Below, piece after piece: positions 26,739-37,885 of a stretch of DNA of 64,000 nt. Source of the stretch: Actinomycetospora sp. NBRC 106378. GTDB taxonomy: Bacteria; Actinomycetota; Actinomycetes; Mycobacteriales; Pseudonocardiaceae. Below the pieces are notes generated by a model. The model worked only from the letters and a program-made list of their open reading frames with translations, did no database searches and was not told where the DNA came from. The stretch covers positions 248,001-312,000 of the forward strand of contig NZ_BSTT01000003.1 of assembly GCF_030269685.1 (NCBI RefSeq). Direction: 5' to 3'. Position 1 is the stretch's first letter; each line of letters starts with the position of its first letter. Both the position numbers and the translations under genes were made by a program.

Positions 26739-28027
26739 TGACCCCGCCCCAGAACGAGCCCGCGGCGCAGGTCGGCGGGGGCGTCATCAGCGCCCCCGCC
26801 GACTCGGCCGAGGAGTACGACCCCGGCATCGCGGCCGCGTCGCCCCCGGCGTCGCGGCCCGGGTCGCCGGCGCTCGCGCCGTGGGAGGAACGTTTCACCT
26901 CCTACGACGTCGAGGCCTTCGAGGTCCCGCGGGGGCGCGAGGAGCAGTGGCGCTTCACGCCGCTGCGGCGTCTGCACGGCCTGCACGACGGCTCGGCGAC
27001 CGCCGACGGCGAGGTCGAGTTCACCGTGCGCTCCGGCTTCGGTGACTCGGCCTCCGACGACCTCGGTGGCGTCCGCGTCGAGCACGCCGAGCGCGGCGAC
27101 GCCCGCCTCGGCGACGGTGGCGTGCCCGCCGACCGCGTCGCGGCCCAGGCCTGGTCCTCCTTCACGACGGCGACGGTGGTCACCGTCGCCCAGGCCCGCT
27201 CCGACGACGAGCCGCTGACCGTCCAGGTCGAGGGACCCGGCGTCGGGAAGACCGCCTTCGCACACCTGCAGATCCGCCTCGAGCGGCACGCCGAGGCCGT
27301 CGTCGTGGTCGACCACCGCGGCTCCGGCACCGTCGCGGCGAACACCGAGCTCGTCGTCGCCGACGGCGCGAAGCTCGAGATCGTCGAGGTGCACGACTGG
27401 GCGGACGACGCCGTGTTCGTCGGCGCCCAGCACCTCTCGGTCGGGCGCGACGCGACGATCCGGTACACCTCGGTGACCCTGGGCGGCGACCTCGTCCGGC
27501 TCTCCCCGGTGGTCAACTACCGGGCGACGGGCGGCGACGTCCAGCTCGACGGGCTGTACTTCGCCGACGGCGGCCAGCACCTCGAGCACCGGCTGCTCGT
27601 CGACCACTCCGTGCCGAGCTGCCGCTCGAACGTGATGTACAAGGGCGCGCTGCAGGGGGCCGACGGCGACACGGCCGCGCACACGGTCTGGATCGGCGAC
27701 GTGCTGATCCGCAAGGAGGCCGAGGCGACCGAGACCTTCGAGCTCAACCGCAACCTCCTGCTCACCGACAACGCCCGCGCCGATTCGGTGCCCAACCTCG
27801 AGATCGAGACGGGCGAGATCGTCAGCGCCGGCCACGCGAGCGCGACCGGCCGCTTCGACGACGAGCAGCTGTTCTACCTGATGGCGCGCGGGATCCCCGA
27901 GGAGCAGGCGCGGCGCCTCGTCGTGCGCGGGTTCTTCGGCGAGGTCATCCACAAGATCCGCGTGCCCGCGCTCCGCGACCGGCTCGAGGCGGCCATCGAG
28001 GCCGAGCTCGAGGTCGTCGGCGCCTGA
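26738..28027 (+). CDS. sufD: SufD, Fe-S cluster scaffold subunit
   Basis: A 429-residue SufD with the beta-helix core and the C-terminal DNARADSVPNLEIETGEI / GHASATGRFDDEQLFYLMARGI signature. GTG start at 26738 overlaps the last base of the sufB TAG (TAGTG). The N-terminal about 50 residues are Ala/Pro-rich and poorly conserved. Works as heterodimer partner of SufB. Confidence 0.95.
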   Translation: MTPPQNEPAAQVGGGVISAPADSAEEYDPGIAAASPPASRPGSPALAPWEERFTSYDVEAFEVPRGREEQWRFTPLRRLHGLHDGSATADGEVEFTVRSGFGDSASDDLGGVRVEHAERGDARLGDGGVPADRVAAQAWSSFTTATVVTVAQARSDDEPLTVQVEGPGVGKTAFAHLQIRLERHAEAVVVVDHRGSGTVAANTELVVADGAKLEIVEVHDWADDAVFVGAQHLSVGRDATIRYTSVTLGGDLVRLSPVVNYRATGGDVQLDGLYFADGGQHLEHRLLVDHSVPSCRSNVMYKGALQGADGDTAAHTVWIGDVLIRKEAEATETFELNRNLLLTDNARADSVPNLEIETGEIVSAGHASATGRFDDEQLFYLMARGIPEEQARRLVVRGFFGEVIHKIRVPALRDRLEAAIEAELEVVGA

Positions 28028-30133
<2,106 letters not shown>

Positions 30134-30148
30134 GAGGAGGTCACCGGC

Positions 30149-30622
30149 GTGAAGCTCGAGACGATGTACCAGGAGATCATCCTGGACCACTACAAGAACC
30201 CGCACGGCAAGGGCCTGCGCGAGCCCTACGAGGCCGAGGTCCATCACGTGAACCCCACCTGCGGGGACGAGGTCACCGTGCGGGTGCACCTGGAGGGGTC
30301 GGGCGCGGACGCCAAGGTGGTCGACCTGTCCTACGACGCGCTCGGCTGTTCCATCAGCCAGGCGGCCACGTCGGTGGCCTACGACCTCGTCGTCGGGCAC
30401 ACGGTCGGCGAGGCGTTCGAGGTGCTGTCGGCCTACCAGGAGATGGTGCAGGGCCGTGGCAAGGTCGAGCCCGACGAGGACGTGCTGGACGACGCCGTCG
30501 CGTTCGCGGGTGTCGCCGCCTACCCGGCGCGCGTCAAGTGCGCGCTGCTGGGGTGGATGGCGTTCAAGGACGCGGTGGCCCAGGCTGACGAGAACGCCCC
30601 CGAGCTGGAGGGACAGCGATGA
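30149..30622 (+). CDS. sufU: SufU, zinc-dependent sulfurtransferase
   Basis: A 157-residue SufU with the three conserved Cys in NPTCGDEVTV (about 34), ALGCSISQAATS (about 66) and ARVKCALLGW (about 131), plus the SufU-type insertion between the second and third. Gram-positive SufU is a Zn-dependent partner of SufS. GTG start with a strong AGGAGGAGG. Confidence 0.95.
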   Translation: MKLETMYQEIILDHYKNPHGKGLREPYEAEVHHVNPTCGDEVTVRVHLEGSGADAKVVDLSYDALGCSISQAATSVAYDLVVGHTVGEAFEVLSAYQEMVQGRGKVEPDEDVLDDAVAFAGVAAYPARVKCALLGWMAFKDAVAQADENAPELEGQR

Positions 30623-31017
30623 CCGAGACCGAGACGCCGCGCGGCGCCGAGGGGATGCCGGACGCGCCGGCCCCGAAGGCCGACACCCCGTCGATCGACG
30701 ACCTCGAGGAGGCCATGCGCGACGTCGTCGACCCCGAGCTCGGCATCAACGTGGTCGACCTCGGCCTGCTCTACGGCATCGACGTCCACCACGAGGACGC
30801 CGGCACCGTCGCCACGCTCGACCTGACTCTGACGTCCGCGGCCTGCCCGCTGACCGACGTCATCGAGGACCAGTCCCGTGCCGCCCTGACGAAGGGCCCG
30901 GGCGGCGGGCTCGTCGACGACGTGCGCATCAATTGGGTCTGGATGCCGCCGTGGGGCCCGGACAAGATCACCGACGACGGCCGCGAGCAGCTGCGCGCGC
31001 TCGGCTTCACGGTGTAG
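30619..31017 (+). CDS. sufT: SufT, DUF59 Fe-S maturation factor
   Basis: A 132-residue MIP18/DUF59 protein: DVVDPELGINVVDLGLLYGI (about 36-55) and LTSAACPLTDVIEDQ with the conserved Cys (about 76). Auxiliary factor in cluster delivery. ATGA overlap with sufU; last gene of the operon, followed by a strong palindrome. Confidence 0.94.
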   Translation: MTETETPRGAEGMPDAPAPKADTPSIDDLEEAMRDVVDPELGINVVDLGLLYGIDVHHEDAGTVATLDLTLTSAACPLTDVIEDQSRAALTKGPGGGLVDDVRINWVWMPPWGPDKITDDGREQLRALGFTV

Positions 31018-31030
31018 GTGGCTTCGCCTG

Positions 31031-31070
31031 GTGAGCACTAATCCGTGCGGGAGCACGGATTAGTGCTCAC
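31031..31070. terminator. Perfect 18-bp palindrome, end of suf operon
   Basis: GTGAGCACTAATCCGTGC (31031-31048) and its exact reverse complement (31053-31070) flank a GGGA loop. The right arm contains the stop codon of the opposing Mrr-like gene, so one element ends both transcripts. As with 3879-3933, the stem is longer than required. Confidence 0.72.
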
Positions 31071-31978
31071 GACTCGAAGTAGTCCTCGTCGACCTTGACA
31101 ACGGTGTAAATCTGCTCGATCTGGACACCGACCCGGTACTGGATCATGAGGTCGGTCAAACGCTTGCCGTCGATCAGCACGACGGCCGCGTTGACCTGTC
31201 GGGCGTACTCTCCCGCTTCCTTGCTGAAGCTGCTTGTCGTGATGAAGACGCCCTGGTTGGCCTGTTGTCCGTGCAGTGCCCCCACGAAGCCCTGGATCGC
31301 TGGCCGTCCGACGACGTTGTCCGCCGCGTACCGCTTCGCCTGCACGTAGATTCTTCCGAGGCCGAGCGGGTCCTGGTCGATCACGCCGTCGACCCCGCCG
31401 TCGGCGCTTCCCCCGATGTGGCGGGCTCGTTCTCCCGCCGATCCGCCGTAATTCATGGCAACGAGCAGCTTCAGCACGATCTGCTCGAAGTCGACGGGTT
31501 TCATGTCCCGCAGCCGGCGGATGAGTTCGAGAGCGACATCCTGATGGATCTGGTTGACCCCCGCTGAGATCTGCTCGTGTGGACTCAGCGCACCAGGATC
31601 AGTAGTGAAGTCATCACTGATCGTGGCCGTCGTCGTTTGCTTCTTCGACGGGACGTAGTCGCGATACGCGGGGATCAAAAGGAGACGGCTCTCGGTCAAG
31701 CCGGACGGGCTCGCGGCGAGCAGGCTCTGACCCTGCTCGGCAATGATGTAGGTGCCTCGCTTGGGACGCGCTACTGCTCCGGCTCGGGCCAACGCTGACA
31801 TCGCCCAGCTCGAGCGGTCCCGATAGCGCTCCATTCCGGAGTTGATGGTTTCGAGGCGTTGCTCCGGCGTGAGCTCGAGGATGTCGGCTGCGGTGTCGGC
31901 GACGTCTCGCGCCGACCGCGGTGCCCCGTCCGCCAGGACACTGAGAACGGGACGGAGGAAGCCCTCCCAGGTAGGCAT
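31067..31978 (-). CDS. Mrr-like type IV restriction endonuclease
   Basis: About 303 residues. The N-terminal Mrr winged-helix domain (MPTWEGFLRPVLSVLADG, then RSSWAMSALARAGAVARPKRGTY split across it) precedes an Mrr catalytic domain: SADGGVDGVIDQDPLG with the catalytic Asp and RIYVQAKRYA with the QxK motif (about 195-220). Mrr enzymes cleave modified DNA. No cognate methyltransferase is adjacent, as expected for type IV. ATG at 31978 is chosen; a GTG at 32002 is possible. Looks less GC-rich than neighbours, so probably acquired. Confidence 0.88.
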   Translation of the reverse strand: MPTWEGFLRPVLSVLADGAPRSARDVADTAADILELTPEQRLETINSGMERYRDRSSWAMSALARAGAVARPKRGTYIIAEQGQSLLAASPSGLTESRLLLIPAYRDYVPSKKQTTTATISDDFTTDPGALSPHEQISAGVNQIHQDVALELIRRLRDMKPVDFEQIVLKLLVAMNYGGSAGERARHIGGSADGGVDGVIDQDPLGLGRIYVQAKRYAADNVVGRPAIQGFVGALHGQQANQGVFITTSSFSKEAGEYARQVNAAVVLIDGKRLTDLMIQYRVGVQIEQIYTVVKVDEDYFES

Positions 31979-32203
31979 GTCGGTCGTCACCTGTCCGGGC
32001 ACGAGCCGACCGTAGAGCTGCCGCCTTCTCCGGCAGATCTCGGTCGTGGTTCTCGAGGCACCATCGACCAGGCTCCTCAGGAAGTAGCTGATCCCTGCGC
32101 CTCGCGCGCAGATCCGCTACGTCTTCGTGACCACTGAACGGCTCGCAGCTGCGGCGGGGCCTATCGCGTGCTCGGGGTCGTTCACAGCGGCCCCTCACTC
32201 GTG

Positions 32204-32262
32204 GCGAGGATGACGCCAGGCAGATTCGGCCGGCCCGGAATCTGCCTGACGTCACTCTCTCG
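32204..32262. repeat. REP-like palindrome in the Mrr/cyclase spacer
   Basis: Arms TGACGCCAGGCAGATTC (32211-32227) and GAATCTGCCTGACGTCA (32238-32254) differ by one base over 17 bp and flank GGCCGGCCC-type sequence; outer GCGAGG...TCTCTCGG resembles the other copies. The remaining spacer (31979-32349) shows no recognisable gene. Confidence 0.65.
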
Positions 32263-32349
32263 GTCAGTGCCGGCGGGCGGGGCGCCCACGATGCGGCGTC
32301 CCTGCCACTGGATGCCCGCAACGACGCTTTCCTGCCACCGGGGCAGGGC

Positions 32350-33342
32350 TCAGGACGACCGGCGCACCACGTGCGGCTTGAGGTGCTTGTAGCCCCGCAC
32401 GTGCAGGGGCGGCACGGAGCGGAGCTCGACGTCGAGGTCGGCCGCACGGACGGCGTCGGTCATCTCGTCGTCGAGCAGGGTCGTGCCCGGGCGGGCGTGT
32501 GAGGTGAGGCGGCTGGCGATGTTCACGGTCGGGCCGTAGACGTCGCCGTAGCGCGGCAGCACGTCGCCGTAGGCGAGCCCAATCCGCAGTGCGAGGCGCT
32601 CGTCGGGGTCGGGGACCTCGTCGTGCAGTGCGAACGCGATGTCGCAGGCGGCGGAGACGTCGCCCGCCACGAAGAGCACCTCGTCGCCGAGGGTCTTCAC
32701 GATCCGGCCGCCGAACCGGGAGACGACGTCGTTGGAGACGCCCTCGAACCGTTCCAGCAGCGAGCGCAGCTCGTCGGTGTCGACCTGGCGCGAGAGCGAG
32801 GTGAACCCGACGATGTCGGCGAACCCGACCGCGGCGGTGGCGCGTCGCCCGTCGTCCTCACCGTCCTCCGAGGCGAGCGAGGACATCATGCGGCCCGCCG
32901 TCACGAGCAGGTGCCGACGCCAGGTGTAAGCCTGCAGCTTCTCGATCAGCGGGACCAGCGAACGCACCGAGTCGACGACCGCCTCGGGGTCGTCGCCCGA
33001 GCCCCGCTCGGCGATCACCCGACGCAGCAGGTTGGCCTGCCACTCCGCGAGGCGGGCCATGCTCTGGCCGAGCGTGCGGGCGATCGCCAGGGCCTCGGCC
33101 TCGTCGAACGCGTCCTGGGCCAGCAGGTCCTCGACGTAGGAGAGCGCGTCGAGGTCCGAGTCGGTGAACGCCTCGACGTCGTCGGGCACGCGGGGGAAGC
33201 CCAGCGCGCTCCACAGGCGACCGGTCTGCTCGAGCGGCACCCCGGCGCGCTCGGCGACGTCCGCGCGCCGCAGCGTGCGGTCGCCGCCGATGAGGAAGTC
33301 CTCGACCTCCCGCCGCGCCTCCCCCCAGGAGGGGTCGCTCAC
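32350..33342 (-). CDS. Class III adenylate/guanylate cyclase
   Basis: A 330-residue soluble protein. The C-terminal cyclase homology domain (about 165-325) has the metal-binding Asp in AVGFADIVGFTSLSRQ, GGRIVKTLGDEVLFVAGD and the transition-state Asn/Arg in VYGPTVNIASRL. The N-terminal about 150 residues match the actinobacterial cyclase-associated helical domain starting with a MerR-like or wHTH-like segment (RRADVAERAGVPLEQTGRLW). GTG at 33342 overlaps the USP stop by 4 bp, suggesting joint expression in stress signalling. Confidence 0.88.
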   Translation of the reverse strand: MSDPSWGEARREVEDFLIGGDRTLRRADVAERAGVPLEQTGRLWSALGFPRVPDDVEAFTDSDLDALSYVEDLLAQDAFDEAEALAIARTLGQSMARLAEWQANLLRRVIAERGSGDDPEAVVDSVRSLVPLIEKLQAYTWRRHLLVTAGRMMSSLASEDGEDDGRRATAAVGFADIVGFTSLSRQVDTDELRSLLERFEGVSNDVVSRFGGRIVKTLGDEVLFVAGDVSAACDIAFALHDEVPDPDERLALRIGLAYGDVLPRYGDVYGPTVNIASRLTSHARPGTTLLDDEMTDAVRAADLDVELRSVPPLHVRGYKHLKPHVVRRSS

Positions 33343-33785
33343 GTCGTGTGGACGATGAGCACGTCGGTGGGGGCCTTGCGGGAGATGCCCTGCGGCACCG
33401 AGCCGAGCAGTCGGCCGGAGAAGCTGTTGAGTCCGCGGTTGCCGATGACGAGCAGGTCGGCCTTCTTGTCGGTGACGACGGAGGTGACCACCTCGATCGG
33501 GTCGCCCTCCTTGGCCACTGTCTCGACCTCGCCGACGCCCTTGGCCGACGCGCGCTCCTTCGCGGTGCGCAGCGCCTCCTCGGCGGGCGTCGAGCCCACG
33601 ACGTGGTAGGCGGCGTCGTCGCCCAGCGCCTGCTCGGCCGCCCCCGTGTTCTTCGCCGGGTGGTACGCGCTGATGATCAGCAGGGTGGCCCCGCTGTCGG
33701 CGGCGACGGTGGCCGCGCGGTCGACCGCGCGGAAGGAGGAGTCGGATCCGTCCGTGCCGACGGCGACGAGCTGGTAGGCGCCCAT
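33339..33785 (-). CDS. Universal stress protein (UspA family)
   Basis: A 148-residue single-domain USP: VAVGTDGSDSSFRAVDRAA at the start and the ATP-binding C-terminal pattern DLLVIGNRGLNSFSGRLLGSV (GxxG-x9-GS) near 115-135. Probably an ATP-binding dimer. First gene of a two-gene unit with the cyclase. Confidence 0.93.
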   Translation of the reverse strand: MGAYQLVAVGTDGSDSSFRAVDRAATVAADSGATLLIISAYHPAKNTGAAEQALGDDAAYHVVGSTPAEEALRTAKERASAKGVGEVETVAKEGDPIEVVTSVVTDKKADLLVIGNRGLNSFSGRLLGSVPQGISRKAPTDVLIVHTT

Positions 33786-33878
33786 GGTGGTCTGCTCCGT
33801 TTTCTGGCGGTCTCATCCCGCCCGTCCACGGAACGAGCAGGAGCCGCGGATGGTAACGCGGTACTCCGTTCGGACGTC

Positions 33879-35117
33879 CTAGTACCCGTCCTCACCCGAA
33901 TGATCGCGACCGGCACCCAGAAGTGATCCGGCGATCAGGTGGCCGCGCAGGCGCGGCGAGAGGTGCCGGAAGACCGCGAGCATGGCCCCCATCGAGTTCG
34001 CGACGTCGTCGTGCGCGCCGAGGTAACCGCGCTGGGCCGCCGCCGGGAGGCTGAAGAACCGCTCGAAGAACTCCGGGACCTCGCACGGCGGCATCCGCAG
34101 CAGGACGTCGAGGCCGCGCCGCCGCATCGCGTGCACGACCCGGCCGGCCGTCGAGCGGACCGCTCGACCGGCCGCGTCGAGCCGGGCTGCATGGTCGGGT
34201 CGAGTGGCCAGTGCATCGGCCAGTCGAGTGGCGATGACCAACGATCGCGTCAGGGAGTAGCCGGTCGCGGGGTGGACCAGCGACGCCGCCGCCCCGAGGG
34301 GGACGACGCCGGCGGGCGGGCGGTGGCTCGGGGTGTCGACCGCGAAGCGCACGTGCTCGACGCGCGTCCGGTCGTCGAGCGGGATGTCGCCCTCCTCGAG
34401 GCCGCACGCGACCAGTCGGCGCCGGAGACGCTCGGTGAGCTCGGCCAGCGGGAGCCCCGGACGACGGGCCAGGGAGGTCTCCTCGAGCAACCAGTCGTCG
34501 CCGCCGAGCGGGATGGCGTAGAGGAAGGTCGGCCAGCCGGGGTGGCCGTGCAGCGGGCGCCAGTCCATGAAGACGAGCCGGCCACCCGTCACCCGGGCCG
34601 CGACCGACGACGGGACGACCACCCCGACCGCCGTCTGCTCGGCCGCGCGCGGGACCTGCCGTCGGGAACGGGAGAGCACCTGGGCCGCGCCGGTGGCGTC
34701 GAGGACCAGGGGAGCGGCGAGCCGCTCGCCGCCGTCGAGGAACGCGGTGCCCTCCGCCCGTCCGACGACCCGGCCGCGGTGCACGGTGACCGCAGGGTGG
34801 TGCAGCGCCTCCTGCAGCGCGCCGGTGTCGAGGACGGCGTAGTCCCCGGCGAGGGGGTGCGTACGGCGGGCGATCGCGAACCCCGGGCCGGACGCGGCCA
34901 CCACGTCGCGCGGGAGCGCGTCCGGGCCCGTCAGCGGCACCTCGTCGGCCCAGGCGCCGTAGGTGTGGCGCCACCGCCGGTCGGGATGCGGGTCGACGAG
35001 GGTCACGGCGAGCCCCCGCCGCGCGCACGCCCGGGCGGCCGACCACCCCGCCGGACCGCCGCCGGCGACGAGGACGTCGGCCGCGCGTGCGGTCAGTCGC
35101 CGATCTCCCTCTCCCAC
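33879..35117 (-). CDS. Lycopene cyclase, CrtY/CrtL type
   Basis: A 412-residue FAD/NAD-dependent flavoprotein. Dinucleotide motif DVLVAGGGPAGWSAARAC near 15, the cyclase region WADEVPLTG near 57, the LVLDATGAA motif near 150, FMDWRP near 190 and the C-terminal ATGYSLTRSL motif near 295 support lycopene beta-cyclase. No crtB/crtI/crtE is adjacent, so carotenoid precursors must be made elsewhere. GTG at 35117 overlaps the upstream gene by 25 bp. Confidence 0.85.
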   Translation of the reverse strand: MGEGDRRLTARAADVLVAGGGPAGWSAARACARRGLAVTLVDPHPDRRWRHTYGAWADEVPLTGPDALPRDVVAASGPGFAIARRTHPLAGDYAVLDTGALQEALHHPAVTVHRGRVVGRAEGTAFLDGGERLAAPLVLDATGAAQVLSRSRRQVPRAAEQTAVGVVVPSSVAARVTGGRLVFMDWRPLHGHPGWPTFLYAIPLGGDDWLLEETSLARRPGLPLAELTERLRRRLVACGLEEGDIPLDDRTRVEHVRFAVDTPSHRPPAGVVPLGAAASLVHPATGYSLTRSLVIATRLADALATRPDHAARLDAAGRAVRSTAGRVVHAMRRRGLDVLLRMPPCEVPEFFERFFSLPAAAQRGYLGAHDDVANSMGAMLAVFRHLSPRLRGHLIAGSLLGAGRDHSGEDGY

Positions 35118-35476
35118 GCCGCGAGTCTTTCGCGATCGGCCTTCGCCCGCGCGTTCCAGTCCCGCATGGCCTGGGGGTAACCGGTCACCTGCACGTCGTA
35201 GACCGGGACCTTGCACCGACGGGCGAGGCGCTCCGCGGCGCGTGGCGTGCCCACCCGACGACGGGTCCACTCGCCGTCCTGGGCGACGGCGACGACGGTG
35301 GTGTCCGTCGCGGTGGTCTCCGGCTCGACGAAGAACTCGACCCCGGTGCGGCTCCCGGCGAACCGGCGCAGGTGATCGAGGTCGGCGGGCCCACCCTCGC
35401 GGTCGAGGACCTGGCGTCGGCCGTCGGCTCCGAGGCCGGTCGACCCCGAGCGGCGAAACCAGTTGAACAGGCCCAT
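35093..35476 (-). CDS. Conserved actinobacterial hypothetical protein
   Basis: A 127-residue soluble protein, MGLFNWFRRSGS start, followed by DLDHLRRFAGSRTGVEFFVEP, DTTVVAVAQDGEWTRRRV and the strongly conserved C-terminal VYDVQVTGYPQAMRDWNARAK. Homologues occur across actinobacteria, often near this locus and sometimes labelled oxidoreductase without evidence; no catalytic motif is visible. ATG at 35476 is used rather than 35485 because a GGCGGG precedes it. Confidence 0.7.
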   Translation of the reverse strand: MGLFNWFRRSGSTGLGADGRRQVLDREGGPADLDHLRRFAGSRTGVEFFVEPETTATDTTVVAVAQDGEWTRRRVGTPRAAERLARRCKVPVYDVQVTGYPQAMRDWNARAKADRERLAAWEREIGD

Positions 35477-35590
35477 ACCCGCCATTATCCGGGCCGCGTG
35501 TGAAGAAGCCCTACGACCCGGACGTTGTCGCCGTGGTCACTCGGAGCGCCGGATCCTCACCGGCCGGGGGATCGAGCGCAACGCCTCGCC

Positions 35591-35596
35591 TACACT
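35591..35596 (+). promoter_or_regulatory. -10 element of a leaderless ABC-F transcript
   Basis: TACACT ends 8 bp before the ABC-F GTG (35605). A transcript starting 6-8 nt after this hexamer would begin at or within two bases of the start codon. No clear -35 is visible. Confidence 0.5.
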
Positions 35597-35604
35597 GGAC
35601 CCCT

Positions 35605-37227
<1,623 letters not shown>

Positions 37228-37235
37228 CCCACCCC

Positions 37236-37256
37236 CGACGATCTCGTTGATCGTCG
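37236..37256 (+). terminator. ABC-F terminator
   Basis: CGACGATC (37236-37243) and GATCGTCG (37249-37256) form an 8-bp perfect stem with a 5-nt loop, starting 9 bp after the stop codon. Confidence 0.6.
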
Positions 37257-37422
37257 AACGGCCTTGCTGAGCTGGAACGATGGTGATTGGTCCGCCCGGA
37301 GGTGATCTCGCTCCGATCGGCCCAACCGCTCACCGATCATGTGGATTGTGCCGTGGCGCACACCGCCTCCGGCGATCATCATGGGTCGACCGGGCACCGT
37401 CCGGGAGAGGGGTGGATGAACC

Positions 37423-37635
37423 ATGGCCGACCTGAAGAAGGGCGCCCGCATCACGGGCGACCAGCGGGACAAGCTCGCGACCGACCTCAAGAAGAAGTAC
37501 GAGAAGGGGGCGAGCATCCGCTCGCTCGCCGAGTCCACGGGCCGTTCCTACGGCTTCGTGCACCGGGTGCTCTCCGAGTCCGGGGTGACCCTGCGCGGGC
37601 GCGGGGGTGCCACGCGTACCAAGAAGACGTCCTGA
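37423..37635 (+). CDS. Small helix-turn-helix protein
   Basis: A 70-residue, Lys/Arg-rich protein, ADLKKGARITGDQRDKLA then a clear HTH GASIRSLAESTGRSYGFVHRVL (recognition helix RSYGFVHRVL) and a basic tail ATRTKKTS. Members of this family are present singly in most actinobacteria, role unassigned; the composition suggests a nucleoid-associated or general DNA-binding protein. The 195-bp upstream spacer has no obvious promoter boxes. Confidence 0.8.
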   Translation: MADLKKGARITGDQRDKLATDLKKKYEKGASIRSLAESTGRSYGFVHRVLSESGVTLRGRGGATRTKKTS

Positions 37636-37885
37636 CTCCATCGTCACCGGGTCGTCGCGGTAGCTCCCGGGTCCGTCCAGCAGCGGGCGGGTCGGGGACA
37701 CGACCGCCGTGCTCGCCCGTGGCGAACACCCTGCGCTACCCGCGCATCGTCGCGCGCTCCCGCGGATAATCGAGGGCCGGACCGGCGGACCACCACCCGC
37801 CGCGGCTCTCCGGCGTCCGCTTGACCTCAACGAACGTCGAGGTCGCACGCTCGGGGCCAGGTCCGAGCGAGGTGGGGAGAACGGC

